DNA from: Martinezella rhizogenes
GTDB taxonomy: Bacteria; Pseudomonadota; Alphaproteobacteria; Rhizobiales; Rhizobiaceae
Direction of reading: 5' to 3'
Assembly (NCBI RefSeq): GCF_027460065.1
Contig: NZ_JAPYZZ010000007.1
Span: 310,001 to 374,000 of the forward strand
DNA length: 64,000 nucleotides
Position numbers and translations under genes: made by a program. Shown piece after piece: positions 9,683 to 19,331 of this stretch; position 1 is the stretch's first letter, and each line of letters opens with the position of its first letter. The notes beneath the pieces are model-generated. The model had not been told where the DNA came from, made no database searches, and was given only the letters and a program-made list of their open reading frames with translations.

Positions 9683-11206
9683 CTACTCGAATACAAAGGC
9701 CAGTCGCTTGCCCGTCAGCTTCGCCAGCTGCTGCAAACGGCCATCCAGCCGCTCTCCCGCGAAATCGCAATAATCATGCGGCACAACGAATTCCAGATCG
9801 AGATCAGGATTGTCGGACTTGCGGAATTTCAGGTGATCGACGACACCGGGCATCGAGGCAGAGAAGAGGTAAACGACGCGCAACAGGCCGCCCAGCAGCT
9901 TGCCGAGTTCCTGCAGACGTTCACCCGCCATGGCGGCGAGCGGTTCCGTCGTACCGTTATCGTTCAGGCCCTCGAAGCGGTAATAATTGGCGAGCGCAAT
10001 ATAGGCGCGGCCGGGATGGGTGATCGCCACGAAAGACGAATGGGCGATGATGTTGAGTGCCTGCAACCCGCGGTAATCGGGGTGGGCGCGCCAACTGATA
10101 TCGGCCAGCAGGCAGGCCGCCTGCCGATAGCGGCTTTCTTCTTCCGTCTCGTCGATACCGAAGACAGGAAAGGTTCGGCCACTCCAATCCGCCAATTCGC
10201 GCGCATGTTCGGGCGAGCGGGCGCGCAAAATGGCAAGCTCATCCGCCGCGACCAGCAGCGGATCGGATTCGCGCTCGGCTTCCGTCAGCAGCGAATAAAG
10301 ATATCCTTCACGCACGCCCTGTGCGGAGAAGGCGATCTTGGCCGGCTTCATCGCTCTCAGAACTTCACGCATGGCGATGGCGCCGAAAGGCAGCAGCGAC
10401 CGGCGGTTCTTGGAGACTGCCTGCCAGGCCGGATCCTTGCTGTCCCGGGAGACGATGACCTCCTCCAGAAAATTCAGCATTTCTTCCAGCGGCAATTCGT
10501 AACCCTGCATCATGTGCAGCGGATAGCCTGATATCTCCATATGCAGCTTGGCGATATTTCGCCAGGTGCCGCCAACCGCATAAAAAGTGCGTCCCTCACC
10601 GGCTGCCAGAAGCTTCGTGAAGGATTTGACGTGTTTTCTGGCGATCGTGGCCGCTTTCTCCAGAGAACCGTCCGACTGTTCAGACAGCCGCAGGCCGCCT
10701 AGCGGCAGGGTGATGCCCTCGCCACAGCTCTTGTCCTTGATGTCGATGAGTTCGAGTGAACCGCCGCCAAGGTCGCCGGCGATACCATCGGGTTGATAAA
10801 AACCGCTGATCACGCCATAGGCCGAATAAAGCGCTTCCTTCTCGCCTGACAGCACCTCGATCTCGCAGCCGAGAATGGCTTCGGCCTCGCGGATGAAATC
10901 CGGGCCGTTTTCCGCCTCGCGTGCCGCTGCCGTGGCAAGCACATAAAGCTTTTGCGCCTGCGCCTGTTCGGAAAGCACATGGAAGCGCCTGAGCGCCATC
11001 AGGGCCCGGGTGACGCCTTCCTCATGCATGCGGCCCGTCAGCGCCAGTCCCTTGCCAAGGCCGCACAGGACCTTTTCGTTGAACAGCACCGCGGGCGCGC
11101 GGGAGAGACCTTCATATACGACAAGACGAACGGAGTTCGAACCAATATCTATGACGGAAACGGGGGCAAGGCCGGTCAGCCGCCCCTGTGCTTCTGATCG
11201 AGTCAT
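9683..11206 (-). CDS. ppx: Exopolyphosphatase (Ppx/GppA family)
   Basis: A 507-residue phosphatase of the ASKHA fold that releases phosphate from the ends of polyphosphate; some members act on pppGpp. The N-terminal phosphate-1 motif is [17 protein letters not shown], and the second nucleotide or phosphate loop is [11 protein letters not shown] (about residues 145-155). An HD-like C-terminal region follows. The start ATG overlaps the stop of ppk by four bases (ATGA), indicating translational coupling. Degradation and synthesis of polyphosphate are therefore encoded as one transcript, downstream of hdaA. Confidence 0.93.
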   Translation of the reverse strand: MTRSEAQGRLTGLAPVSVIDIGSNSVRLVVYEGLSRAPAVLFNEKVLCGLGKGLALTGRMHEEGVTRALMALRRFHVLSEQAQAQKLYVLATAAAREAENGPDFIREAEAILGCEIEVLSGEKEALYSAYGVISGFYQPDGIAGDLGGGSLELIDIKDKSCGEGITLPLGGLRLSEQSDGSLEKAATIARKHVKSFTKLLAAGEGRTFYAVGGTWRNIAKLHMEISGYPLHMMQGYELPLEEMLNFLEEVIVSRDSKDPAWQAVSKNRRSLLPFGAIAMREVLRAMKPAKIAFSAQGVREGYLYSLLTEAERESDPLLVAADELAILRARSPEHARELADWSGRTFPVFGIDETEEESRYRQAACLLADISWRAHPDYRGLQALNIIAHSSFVAITHPGRAYIALANYYRFEGLNDNGTTEPLAAMAGERLQELGKLLGGLLRVVYLFSASMPGVVDHLKFRKSDNPDLDLEFVVPHDYCDFAGERLDGRLQQLAKLTGKRLAFVFE

Positions 11207-13449
11207 TCAGCCTGTTTCTTGCGGGACGAAATCAACCCGGCAATCAATTTGGGCGCACTGGATTTCAAGGCTTCACCACGTCCGGAAAGGCTGGGATTGG
11301 TCATGAAATAGTGCTGCGCGTTGAACGGTTCTTCGCCTTTACGCACCTCGATGCGCCTCGACGTTCCGTCCGCAAGTATCTCGTAGCTCTGCTGGTTGTC
11401 AATGAGATTGCCCAGCATAATCTGTGAAAGAACCTGCTCATGCACGGTCGGATTGGTGAGCGGAACCAGCGTTTCCACGCGTCGGTCAAGGTTACGCGGC
11501 ATCATGTCGGCAGAGCCGATATAGACCAGCGCCTTGTCGGATGGCAGGCCGAAACCATTGCCGAAGCAGAAGATGCGGCTGTGTTCGAGGAAGCGGCCGA
11601 CGATGGATTTGACGCGGATATTGTCCGACAGGCCCGCCACCTGCGGGCGCAGGCAGCAGATGCCGCGTATGACAAGATCAATCTCAACGCCCGCAGCACT
11701 TGCGCGATAAAGCGTGTCGATGATTTCAGGGTCGACCAGCGAATTCATCTTCATCCAGATCGCCGCCGGCGCACCGCGCTTGGCGTGCTCGATCTCTTCA
11801 TTAATGTGCTTCACGATGCGGGCGCGCAGCGTATAGGGCGAAATGGCGAGCTTCATGCCCTCTTCCGGTTCGCCGTAACCCGTGATGAAATTGAAGATAT
11901 TCGCCATGTCATGGGCGATCTTCGGGTTGCAGGTGAAGAAGGACAGGTCGGTATAAATCTTCGCCGTGATCGGGTGATAGTTACCGGTGCCGAGGTGGCA
12001 ATAGGTTCTGAGTTTGCCGTCTTCGCGGCGCACCACCATCGACATCTTGGCATGGGTCTTGAGTTCGATGAAGCCGAACACGACCTGAACGCCGGCGCGC
12101 TCCAGGTCGCGTGCCCAGCGAATATTCGCCTCTTCGTCGAAACGCGCCTTCAGTTCAACCAGCGCGGTGACGGATTTGCCGGCTTCCGCCGCATCGATGA
12201 GGGCACGAACGATCGGGCTGTCGTTGGAGGTGCGGTAAAGCGTCTGCTTGATGGCAAGGACGTCGGGGTCACGCGCCGCCTGCAACAGGAACTGCACAAC
12301 CACATCGAAGCTTTCATAGGGATGGTGAACCACCATGTCCTTTTCGCGGATGGCGGCAAGGCAATCGCCGGCATGTTCGCGCACGCGCTCGGGAAAACGG
12401 GCGTTGTAAGGCTCGAATTTCAGGTCGTCGCGCGGCGCACGCACGATTTCCGAAATGGTGTTGAGCGCGAGAAGGCCGGGCAGAACGGCAACGCGATTAT
12501 CCGGCACGCCAAGCTCATGTACCACGAACTGGCGCAGCGACGGCGGCATTTCGCTGTCGGTCTCGATGCGGATGACGGAACCGCGGCGGCGGCGCTTCAG
12601 CGCGCTTTCGAAGAAGCGGACCAGATCTTCCGCTTCTTCCTCCACCTCGATATCGCTGTCTCTGATGATGCGGAACGTGCCGAAGCCCCGGACGCTATAG
12701 CCGGGATAGAGCCGGTGAATGAACAGGCCGACCACATCCTCGAGCGTGATGTAACGGATGGCGTTCTTGTCATCCGGCAGGCGCACGAAGCGGTCGAGTG
12801 CCGGCGGCAGGCGCAGGAGCGCCGTCATCGGCTCGCGACCGTTGACGCTGTCGAGCTGCAGGCCCATCGAGAAACCCAGGTTCGGAATGAAGGGGAACGG
12901 GTGCGCAGGGTCGATGGACAGCGGGGTCAGCACCGGGAATATACGTTCTTCGAATTCGGTGCCCAGCCAGATCCGATCCGCATCGGAAAGTGCCGCAGGC
13001 CGCACCACGAAGATTTCTTCCTTGGCAAGATATTGCTGCAGGACGGCAAGCGAGGCCTGCTGCTCCATCTGCAGATTGTCGATTTCCTTCAGAATATCTT
13101 CCAGCTGCTCGGCCGGCGTCTTGCCGTCGGGCGTCTTGACGGTGATCTTCTGGCGCACCTGGCCTTCAAGGCCGGCAACGCGGACCATGAAGAACTCATC
13201 GAGGTTAGCGGCCGAGATGGACAGGAAACGCAGCCGCTCCAGCAGCGGATGATCCGTGTTCAGCGTTTCCTCGAGAACACGGCGATTGAACTGCAGCCAG
13301 GAGAATTCGCGGTTGATGAAACGCGCCGGGCTGTCCCAGAGGTTCTCGCCCTCAGCCACCGGCTGAACCTTGTTGAAGTCTTCCTGCGCGATAGCGTCCA
13401 TGCCCTGTTCCATCCCCTGACCGATTTCCGTGCCGTGATCCTGCTGCAT
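11203..13449 (-). CDS. ppk: Polyphosphate kinase (PPK1)
   Basis: A 748-residue enzyme that polymerises the gamma-phosphate of ATP into polyphosphate. The N-terminal domain is recognised by [18 protein letters not shown] and by [14 protein letters not shown]. The catalytic half contains [20 protein letters not shown] and [17 protein letters not shown], the latter holding the histidine expected to be phosphorylated. The ATG at 13449 was chosen because an AAGGA ribosome site lies 8-9 bases upstream; the frame stays open a little further to 13506, and later in-frame ATGs are also possible. It sits between hdaA and ppx in the same orientation. Confidence 0.94.
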   Translation of the reverse strand: MQQDHGTEIGQGMEQGMDAIAQEDFNKVQPVAEGENLWDSPARFINREFSWLQFNRRVLEETLNTDHPLLERLRFLSISAANLDEFFMVRVAGLEGQVRQKITVKTPDGKTPAEQLEDILKEIDNLQMEQQASLAVLQQYLAKEEIFVVRPAALSDADRIWLGTEFEERIFPVLTPLSIDPAHPFPFIPNLGFSMGLQLDSVNGREPMTALLRLPPALDRFVRLPDDKNAIRYITLEDVVGLFIHRLYPGYSVRGFGTFRIIRDSDIEVEEEAEDLVRFFESALKRRRRGSVIRIETDSEMPPSLRQFVVHELGVPDNRVAVLPGLLALNTISEIVRAPRDDLKFEPYNARFPERVREHAGDCLAAIREKDMVVHHPYESFDVVVQFLLQAARDPDVLAIKQTLYRTSNDSPIVRALIDAAEAGKSVTALVELKARFDEEANIRWARDLERAGVQVVFGFIELKTHAKMSMVVRREDGKLRTYCHLGTGNYHPITAKIYTDLSFFTCNPKIAHDMANIFNFITGYGEPEEGMKLAISPYTLRARIVKHINEEIEHAKRGAPAAIWMKMNSLVDPEIIDTLYRASAAGVEIDLVIRGICCLRPQVAGLSDNIRVKSIVGRFLEHSRIFCFGNGFGLPSDKALVYIGSADMMPRNLDRRVETLVPLTNPTVHEQVLSQIMLGNLIDNQQSYEILADGTSRRIEVRKGEEPFNAQHYFMTNPSLSGRGEALKSSAPKLIAGLISSRKKQAE

Positions 13450-13502
13450 CGCGTGATCGTCCTTCTTGCCCGTATAACAGTTTGACGACGGAACTGTGAC
13501 AG

Positions 13503-14231
13503 TCAATCGCCGTCCGGCCCGTCGCCCGTCGCCGCATTGTCCATCGCGTTGAGGACTTCCGCCACCAGCGGGCGGGTTATCCTCGTTGCGCGCGAAAGCG
13601 CCAGGCGGTCGATCTGCTCCACGATTGTCTGCGCCGTGTCGAGCGAACGCTCCATCCTGTTGACGATGTAGCCTATGAGTTTGTCATCCATATAAAGCTG
13701 CCGGTCGGCAAAGAGTTTTACCAGCACCTGCGCCAGCAGCCCTTCGTCGGGTTCACCGGTTTCCACCACGGTCACGGCTTTCAGGCGCGAACGCAGGTCC
13801 GGCAGCGTCACCGGCCATGCGGCGGGCCATTGCCGGCTGGTCATCAAGAGCGTCGTGCCGTGCTGGCGCACACTGTTGATGACATGGAAAAGTTCCTTAT
13901 CGTCGAAACCCCGCCGGTCGGCATCCTCGAAAAGAACCGGCCCCGTTTCAGCCGCACGCGCGGCACCCGCGCCCGCCTGCGGGTGAATGTCGCGGGCATC
14001 GCTGATGTTTTTCCAGATATTGGCGAGGTGGGATTTTCCCGAACCCGGCGGCCCTGCCAGCACCACGACCGGCGACGGCCAGTGCGGCCATTCATCGATG
14101 AGGCTGACGGCAGCCGCAAGCGAGGCGGAAACGAGGAGATCCTCCCGGCCGGAAGCGGACTGGTGCGAGAATGCGAGCGGCAGCTGCTCGGCCTTCGACC
14201 GGGCGTTGTCGGTTTTGATTTGGTCAGTCAT
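13503..14231 (-). CDS. hdaA: HdaA, DnaA-like regulatory inactivator of replication initiation
   Basis: A 242-residue AAA+ protein lacking the DNA-binding domain IV of DnaA. The Walker A motif is [15 protein letters not shown] (about residues 60-74), Walker B is [11 protein letters not shown], and sensor-type regions follow ([21 protein letters not shown]). Hda/HdaA family members act with the beta clamp to promote hydrolysis of DnaA-bound ATP and prevent over-initiation. A clamp-binding QLPLAF motif is present at the N-terminus (residues 16-21). It starts 2 bases after the AI-2E-type permease gene and lies upstream of ppk. Confidence 0.9.
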   Translation of the reverse strand: MTDQIKTDNARSKAEQLPLAFSHQSASGREDLLVSASLAAAVSLIDEWPHWPSPVVVLAGPPGSGKSHLANIWKNISDARDIHPQAGAGAARAAETGPVLFEDADRRGFDDKELFHVINSVRQHGTTLLMTSRQWPAAWPVTLPDLRSRLKAVTVVETGEPDEGLLAQVLVKLFADRQLYMDDKLIGYIVNRMERSLDTAQTIVEQIDRLALSRATRITRPLVAEVLNAMDNAATGDGPDGD

Positions 14232-14233
14232 TG

Positions 14234-15391
14234 TCAGCTCTGAGAGTCAATCTTGCCGGAGGACGCTTCCCGTTCTTCCAGGGCAGGGTTGGCGTCCCAG
14301 GGAAGATTGGCGGCGTGCCCATGGTACAGATCGCTTTCAAGATACCGCGACAATGCAAAGCGGACAAGCACGCCGACCGCAGCGGCAGCGGGAACCGCGA
14401 CCAGAAGGCCGACGAAACCGAAAAGCGCACCGAAAGCGAAGAGCGCGAACATCAGCCAGACCGGATGCAGGCCGACGCTTTTACCGACAAGCTTCGGCTG
14501 CAGGATATTGCCTTCGATGAACTGGCCGGAAAAGAACACGACGAGCGTCAGGAAGACATAGATATAGTCCGGCCAGAACTGCACGATGGCGACGCCGACC
14601 GCAAGGACGAGGCCGACCATGGAACCAATATAGGGAATGAAGCTGATGAGGCCGGAGAAAAGGCCGATCAGCAGACCGAAATTCAGGCCGACCAATGACA
14701 GGCCGACGGCATAATAGACACCGAGAATGATGCAGAGCGACCCCTGCCCGCGCACGAAGCCGGCAATCGTCTTGTCCATGTCGCGGGCGATCTGGCGCAC
14801 GGTATGCACGTAGTCACGCGGGATCCAGCTGTCGACCTTGTCGATCATCCGGTCCCAGTCGAGCAGCAGGTAAAAGGCAACGACGGGCGTGACGACCAGA
14901 AGCGACAGGACATCGACCAGCGATTTGCCGGAATTCCATATCTGCGTCAAAAGCGTGCCGATGAAACCGGCGCCCTCGGTCAGGAGCTTTGAAAAATTCT
15001 CCTTTACCGAGTTGATCTGGCCGCTCACCCAATCCGGCAGAAGATTGGTATCTGCACCGGCGATCAGCTGCTGCAACGACGAGATATATTGCGGGATGCG
15101 TGTGATGAATTCCGACGCCTGAGCGACGATCAGCGGAATGATGATGATGAGCGAAAGCGCAAAGATCAGCACGAAGGAAACGAGGATGACGACGGTCGCC
15201 ATCAACCGGCTCAAGCCCCGCCGCTCCAGCCAGTCGGCCACCGGATCGAGAAAATAGGCAAGCGCCATGCCCGCCACGAAAGGCAGCAGAATGGAGCTAA
15301 AAACCATCAGGAAAAGGACAAAGACGGCAAGCACGCCAATCCAGAAAAACACCTGCCGGCGCAGGCTCGTGCCGCTCACATGGGGTTGCAT
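14234..15391 (-). CDS. AI-2E family transporter (PerM-like membrane protein)
   Basis: A 385-residue protein with about eight hydrophobic segments arranged as in the PerM/UPF0118 (AI-2 exporter-like) family. Characteristic stretches are PFVAGMALAYFLDPVADWLE near TM2 and LIGLFSGLISFIPYIGSMVG in the C-terminal half. The substrate is unknown, and the family name does not imply quorum signalling here. In proteobacteria this gene often precedes hda, as it does here, and it is the first gene of the perM-hdaA-ppk-ppx transcript. It is divergent from purM across 283 bases in which I recognise no signal. Confidence 0.85.
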   Translation of the reverse strand: MQPHVSGTSLRRQVFFWIGVLAVFVLFLMVFSSILLPFVAGMALAYFLDPVADWLERRGLSRLMATVVILVSFVLIFALSLIIIIPLIVAQASEFITRIPQYISSLQQLIAGADTNLLPDWVSGQINSVKENFSKLLTEGAGFIGTLLTQIWNSGKSLVDVLSLLVVTPVVAFYLLLDWDRMIDKVDSWIPRDYVHTVRQIARDMDKTIAGFVRGQGSLCIILGVYYAVGLSLVGLNFGLLIGLFSGLISFIPYIGSMVGLVLAVGVAIVQFWPDYIYVFLTLVVFFSGQFIEGNILQPKLVGKSVGLHPVWLMFALFAFGALFGFVGLLVAVPAAAAVGVLVRFALSRYLESDLYHGHAANLPWDANPALEEREASSGKIDSQS

Positions 15392-15674
15392 TCGTTCTTC
15401 CTTCTGTCGCCGATGCCGTCATCGCCCATCATGGAGATAGGATGCGCGTATGCATATGGTCAAGACTGCAGCATCAAAGCCATGGACGACTTGTCGATTG
15501 AAAGACGCCACGGGGCCGTTGCGGCCTGCCCCGCCGCAGGCTCAGCCATAGCGACACCTGGTCACCGCCGATGCCAAAGCCGTTAAAAACCGGAGCTTTT
15601 GCCACTCAAACCCTTGCATCAGGCCCCGTCCCGTGCGAATGGCGACGCCAAAGGAACCAGCGGAGACGAGAGCC

Positions 15675-16748
15675 ATGAGCCAGTCGGGCAAGAACGGTCT
15701 TACCTATAGTGATGCAGGTGTGGATATCGACGCCGGCAACCTGATGGTCGAGAAGATCAAACCGGCGGTGCGCTCCACGCGGCGTCCCGGTGCGGATGGT
15801 GAAATCGGCGGCTTCGGCGGCCTGTTCGATCTGAAGGCGGCGGGTTTCACCGATCCGGTTCTGGTCGCCGCCAATGACGGCGTCGGCACCAAGCTGAAGA
15901 TCGCCATCGACGCTGACTATCACGACACCGTTGGTATCGATCTCGTCGCCATGTGCGTCAACGATCTCGTCGTTCAGGGCGCAGAGCCGCTGTTCTTCCT
16001 CGATTATTTCGCCACCGGCAAGCTCGATCCCGACCAGGGTGCGGCCATCGTTTCCGGCATCGCCGCCGGCTGCCGCGAATCCGGCTGTGCGCTGATCGGC
16101 GGTGAAACCGCTGAAATGCCCGGCATGTATTCCGATGGCGACTATGATCTCGCAGGCTTTGCCGTCGGTGCGGCGGAACGCGGTCAGCTTCTGCCGGCCG
16201 GCGATATTGCCGAAGGCGACGTCATTCTCGGTCTCTCCTCCTCCGGCGTTCACTCCAACGGGTTTTCGCTGGTGCGCAAGATCGTTTCGATCTCCGGCCT
16301 CGACTGGAGCGCTCCTGCCCCCTTCGCCGACGGCAAGAAGCTCGGCGAAGCACTGCTGACCCCGACCCGCATCTATGTGAAGCCGCTTCTGAAGGCCATT
16401 CGCGAGACCGGCGCGCTGAAGGCGCTGGCGCACATCACCGGCGGTGGTTTTCCTGAAAATATTCCGCGCGTTCTGCCCAAACATCTCGCCGCCGAGATCG
16501 ATCTTGCCGCCATCAAGGTTCCGGCAGTCTTCTCCTGGCTTGCCAAGACCGGCGGCGTCGAAGCCCATGAAATGCTGCGCACCTTCAATTGCGGCGTCGG
16601 CATGATAGTCGTCGTTTCGGCTGAAAATGCCGCTAAGGTCACCGAGGCGCTCACGGCGGAAGGCGAGACCGTCTTCCCGCTCGGCCGCATGGTCGCCCGC
16701 GAAGACGGCGCGCACGGCACGATCTACAAGGGCACTCTCGGCCTATGA
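15675..16748 (+). CDS. purM: Phosphoribosylformylglycinamidine cyclo-ligase (AIR synthetase)
   Basis: A 357-residue cytoplasmic enzyme that closes the imidazole ring in purine synthesis (FGAM plus ATP to AIR). It starts with [17 protein letters not shown]- and substrate-binding regions are visible as [34 protein letters not shown] and [16 protein letters not shown], and [16 protein letters not shown] lies in the C-terminal half. The ATG at 15675 was chosen over the open frame from 15633 because conserved sequence begins there. It overlaps purN by four bases (ATGA). Confidence 0.96.
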   Translation: MSQSGKNGLTYSDAGVDIDAGNLMVEKIKPAVRSTRRPGADGEIGGFGGLFDLKAAGFTDPVLVAANDGVGTKLKIAIDADYHDTVGIDLVAMCVNDLVVQGAEPLFFLDYFATGKLDPDQGAAIVSGIAAGCRESGCALIGGETAEMPGMYSDGDYDLAGFAVGAAERGQLLPAGDIAEGDVILGLSSSGVHSNGFSLVRKIVSISGLDWSAPAPFADGKKLGEALLTPTRIYVKPLLKAIRETGALKALAHITGGGFPENIPRVLPKHLAAEIDLAAIKVPAVFSWLAKTGGVEAHEMLRTFNCGVGMIVVVSAENAAKVTEALTAEGETVFPLGRMVAREDGAHGTIYKGTLGL

Positions 16749-17419
16749 TGAGCGCCGCCTTGTCGTCCGGTCGCAAGCGTGTCGTCGTTTTCATCTCCGG
16801 CGGCGGCTCCAACATGGTGTCGCTGGCCAAGGCCTGTCAGGCGGCGGATTTTCCGGCCGAAATCGCCTGCGTGATTTCCGACAAGGCGTCCGCGGGCGGG
16901 CTGGAAAAAGCCCGTGACCTCGGCATTCCGACGCTGGTGTTCGAACGCAAAACCTATGGCAGCAAGGCCGAACATGAAGGCGCCATTCTGGCAGCGCTTG
17001 GCGAGATCGCGCCTGACATCATCTGCCTTGCCGGTTACATGCGGCTGATATCGGGGGATTTCATCGCCCCCTATGAGGGCCGGATCATCAATATCCACCC
17101 TTCCCTGCTGCCGCTTTTCCCCGGTCTTCACACCCATCAGCGCGCCATCGATAGCGGCATGAAGATTTCCGGCTGCACCGTGCATTTCGTCACCGAAGGC
17201 ATGGATGAAGGCCCGACCATCGCGCAGGGTGCTGTTCCGGTGCTTTCCGGCGACACGGCCGATACGCTGGCGGCACGCATTCTGACCGTCGAGCACCACC
17301 TTTACCCGCTTGCGCTGAAACTTCTTGCGGATGGCAAAGTGCGAATGGAAGGTGGCAAGACTATATTTGCTTCCAGCGCGATTAAATCCGAACATGAAAG
17401 CATAATATCCGCCTCATAA
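16745..17419 (+). CDS. purN: Phosphoribosylglycinamide formyltransferase
   Basis: A 224-residue folate-dependent enzyme that formylates GAR in the third step of purine synthesis. It starts with the [13 protein letters not shown] phosphate-binding loop. The catalytic triad region is seen as [22 protein letters not shown] (Asn and His) and [13 protein letters not shown] (Asp). The C-terminal tail is slightly longer than in E. coli. Translation is coupled to purM. An AT-rich intergenic region separates it from the omptin gene. Confidence 0.96.
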   Translation: MMSAALSSGRKRVVVFISGGGSNMVSLAKACQAADFPAEIACVISDKASAGGLEKARDLGIPTLVFERKTYGSKAEHEGAILAALGEIAPDIICLAGYMRLISGDFIAPYEGRIINIHPSLLPLFPGLHTHQRAIDSGMKISGCTVHFVTEGMDEGPTIAQGAVPVLSGDTADTLAARILTVEHHLYPLALKLLADGKVRMEGGKTIFASSAIKSEHESIISAS

Positions 17420-17551
17420 TTTCTTAATTACTAAATTAAAAAAAACGAGTAATATTGCAATTTATTACGAATAAACCGATCATTTACCATAATCACCTTT
17501 AATGCCCGCAACGGCCCCTATTTCAGGCCCTCCGGTCATTCAGGAGCGATT
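17420..17551 (+). promoter_or_regulatory. AT-rich upstream region of the omptin gene with a partial dyad
   Basis: This stretch is much richer in A and T than the flanking genes, with runs such as TTAATTACTAAATTAAA. Around 17449-17468 an imperfect dyad has arms GTAATA and TATTAC, with ATTGCAAT inside. It could be an operator or the promoter of the omptin gene. No -35/-10 pair could be assigned with confidence. Confidence 0.35.
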
Positions 17552-18487
17552 ATGCGATTTTCGAAATTTTCCCTGCCGCTTTCTGCGGTTTTGTTGATGG
17601 GCACGAGCCTCCCACTCGCCGCCGAACAAAGCGGCATTACTGCCTCACTGGATGCCGGCGTTCTTAACATTAAGGCAACGGAAAAATTCTATAGCGGCAG
17701 TCATAAAAACAGTCAGCTCGACTGGAAAACGACAAACGCGATGGCTCTGCGCGGATCGCTTGGATTTGAGCTTTCACCCGATTGGCGCATCAAAACGGAA
17801 GGTCGCATCGGCTTTGCAGGTGATGGCTTCATGACCGACTACGATTGGCTCAGCCCGTTTTACAGAGATACATCGAAAAATGGATGGAGCCATCGTTCAG
17901 AGCACGGCGACACGCGGCTGGACCACTACCTGACTGGAAGTATCGAATTAAACCGCACCCTGCTGGAGGACCCGCTGCAACACCTCAGCGCCGGCGTCGG
18001 CTTTCGTTACACCGACGTGCAATGGTCCTCATATGGCGGAAACTACATCTACAGCTCCCGAGGTTTCCGCGATAATGTCGGTGAGTTCGGAAACAGCGAA
18101 AAAGCGATTACTTACAGACAGCAAATTCCGGTGTTTTACGGCAACCTGAGCGGTGGACGCAAATTCGGCAACTGGTCGCTGAATGCGGGTCTTGAAGGCG
18201 GCGCAATGGTCTATGCGAAAGCCACGGACGATCATTGGATGCGCTCGCTACGTTTTGCCGATAAGTTCGACATAGGCGGGATGTTCGGAGCGAAAGCGGG
18301 CATAGCCTATGACCTGACTGACAATGCCTCCCTCTATCTCGACGGCGCTTACGAATATACCAGTTTTTCTCGCGGCGATAAAACCGCTACGCCATTCGGA
18401 AGCTCAACCGGCCTCATCTACAATAATGCGGGGGGCGGCGATATGCAGTCTCTTTTCGTAGGCGCTGGTGTCAAAGGCCGGTTTTGA
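17552..18487 (+). CDS. Omptin-family outer membrane protease
   Basis: A 311-residue protein with a signal peptide (cleavage about residue 23) and a beta-barrel ending in phenylalanine. It matches the omptin family (OmpT, Pla, IcsP). The paired catalytic acids appear as Asp96 and Asp98 in MTDYDW, and the Asp-His pair as Asp226 and His228 in ATDDHW. The conserved loop WSHRSEHGDTRLDH corresponds to the OmpT segment following the first Asp pair. All four catalytic residues are present, so it is probably active on surface-exposed substrates, typically cleaving next to basic residues. Omptins bind LPS in enterobacteria. Its base composition is lower in GC than that of purMN, and the region has no obvious partner gene, which suggests horizontal acquisition. 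Confidence 0.88.
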   Translation: MRFSKFSLPLSAVLLMGTSLPLAAEQSGITASLDAGVLNIKATEKFYSGSHKNSQLDWKTTNAMALRGSLGFELSPDWRIKTEGRIGFAGDGFMTDYDWLSPFYRDTSKNGWSHRSEHGDTRLDHYLTGSIELNRTLLEDPLQHLSAGVGFRYTDVQWSSYGGNYIYSSRGFRDNVGEFGNSEKAITYRQQIPVFYGNLSGGRKFGNWSLNAGLEGGAMVYAKATDDHWMRSLRFADKFDIGGMFGAKAGIAYDLTDNASLYLDGAYEYTSFSRGDKTATPFGSSTGLIYNNAGGGDMQSLFVGAGVKGRF

Positions 18488-18498
18488 TAACAAGGTTG

Positions 18499-18699
18499 AT
18501 GGGCGGGGACGAGTTGGTGGTTAAGCGCGAAGATGAGGTCGTCGCGTGTCTGGCCAAAGTCAGCACCCCTCAGACCCGCCCAAAGCTCATTGCCGCTATA
18601 CGTGCCGAGCGCTCAGGGCGCTCAAACGTAACCGCGGATGAAATTACGCTCTGGAAAGAAGACGGTCGCGATTCAACATCGCCCATTGCAGCAGGATGA
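18499..18699 (+). pseudogene. Short unrecognised ORF, possibly a gene remnant
   Basis: A 66-residue frame starting MGGDELVVKREDEVVACLAK. It looks coding-like in codon use for about 55 codons, then runs 56 bases into the 3' end of the NUDIX gene on the other strand. There is no convincing ribosome site, and the next start upstream (TTG at 18484) overlaps the omptin stop. The sequence resembles the tail of a longer protein, so I read it as a decayed fragment or a small unknown gene. No family was recognised. Confidence 0.3.
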
Positions 18700-19273
18700 T
18701 CGTCTTGGAATCGGTGATTTCGCCTGATGCGATCATCGCGAAGGCCTCGTCGAGGCCATAGGTCAGAACCTCCAGATCCTCACCTTCATCCTCCAGCCCG
18801 CCGCCATGGCCGGCCTGCACGTCGAGGTCGATGCGCGCGACGAAGAGGCTGACCTTCTCCGTCAGCGTGCCGGGGCTGGCATACATGTCGAAGAGATACT
18901 CGACCTTTTCCACCGCATAGCCGGATTCTTCCATTGCCTCGCGGCGAATGGCATCGGCGGCATCGTCGTCATCTAGAAGCCCCGCCGGTACCTCGATCAT
19001 GAAGCTCGGGTCGCCGTTTACGAAAGCGGCGGGGCGGAACTGGCGCACCATCACCACGCTGTCGCGTTTCACGTCATAAAGAAGAATGGCGGCGGCGCTG
19101 CCATGGTCATGCACTTCCCGCACGATGCGCATCGTCCTACCGTCAGGCATGCGCTGGTCGAAAATGAGCTTCTGCATATGCACGAAGCCCTTCCACACCG
19201 TTTCTTTTTCCACGAGCCGGATTCTGCCGGCATCCATGTCGGCCGGAACGTTTTTCGCCTGCGTCTGTGTCAC
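18644..19273 (-). CDS. NUDIX hydrolase (NudK/ADP-ribose or GDP-sugar pyrophosphatase type)
   Basis: A 209-residue NUDIX enzyme. The box is visible from GLLDDDDAADAIRREAMEES onward, giving the R-E-x2-E-E core that binds Mg2+. Upstream VVMVRQFRPAAFV and FMIEVPAG match the NudK/ADP-ribose pyrophosphatase subgroup, and downstream YASPGTLTEKVSLFVARID agrees. The likely substrate is an ADP- or GDP-sugar. I chose a GTG start at 19273 because AAGGA lies 8 bases upstream; ATG at 19237 is the alternative. The 3' end overlaps a short plus-strand ORF. Confidence 0.85.
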   Translation of the reverse strand: MTQTQAKNVPADMDAGRIRLVEKETVWKGFVHMQKLIFDQRMPDGRTMRIVREVHDHGSAAAILLYDVKRDSVVMVRQFRPAAFVNGDPSFMIEVPAGLLDDDDAADAIRREAMEESGYAVEKVEYLFDMYASPGTLTEKVSLFVARIDLDVQAGHGGGLEDEGEDLEVLTYGLDEAFAMIASGEITDSKTIILLQWAMLNRDRLLSRA

Positions 19274-19331
19274 CGGATATGTCCTTGCCTGTCGTGGAAT
19301 TGCTTCAGATTGTCTGTATGGCGGTGCAATA

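Noticed and set aside
11440..13485. 681-residue plus-strand open frame across ppk
   Set aside because: The opposite strand encodes PPK1 with all expected motifs. The antisense frame is rich in Arg, His and Asp typical of shadows of GC-rich genes.
17420..17551. PhoP box upstream of omptin, as in enterobacteria
   Set aside because: The best candidate half-sites on the minus strand have two mismatches in one half, too weak to claim.
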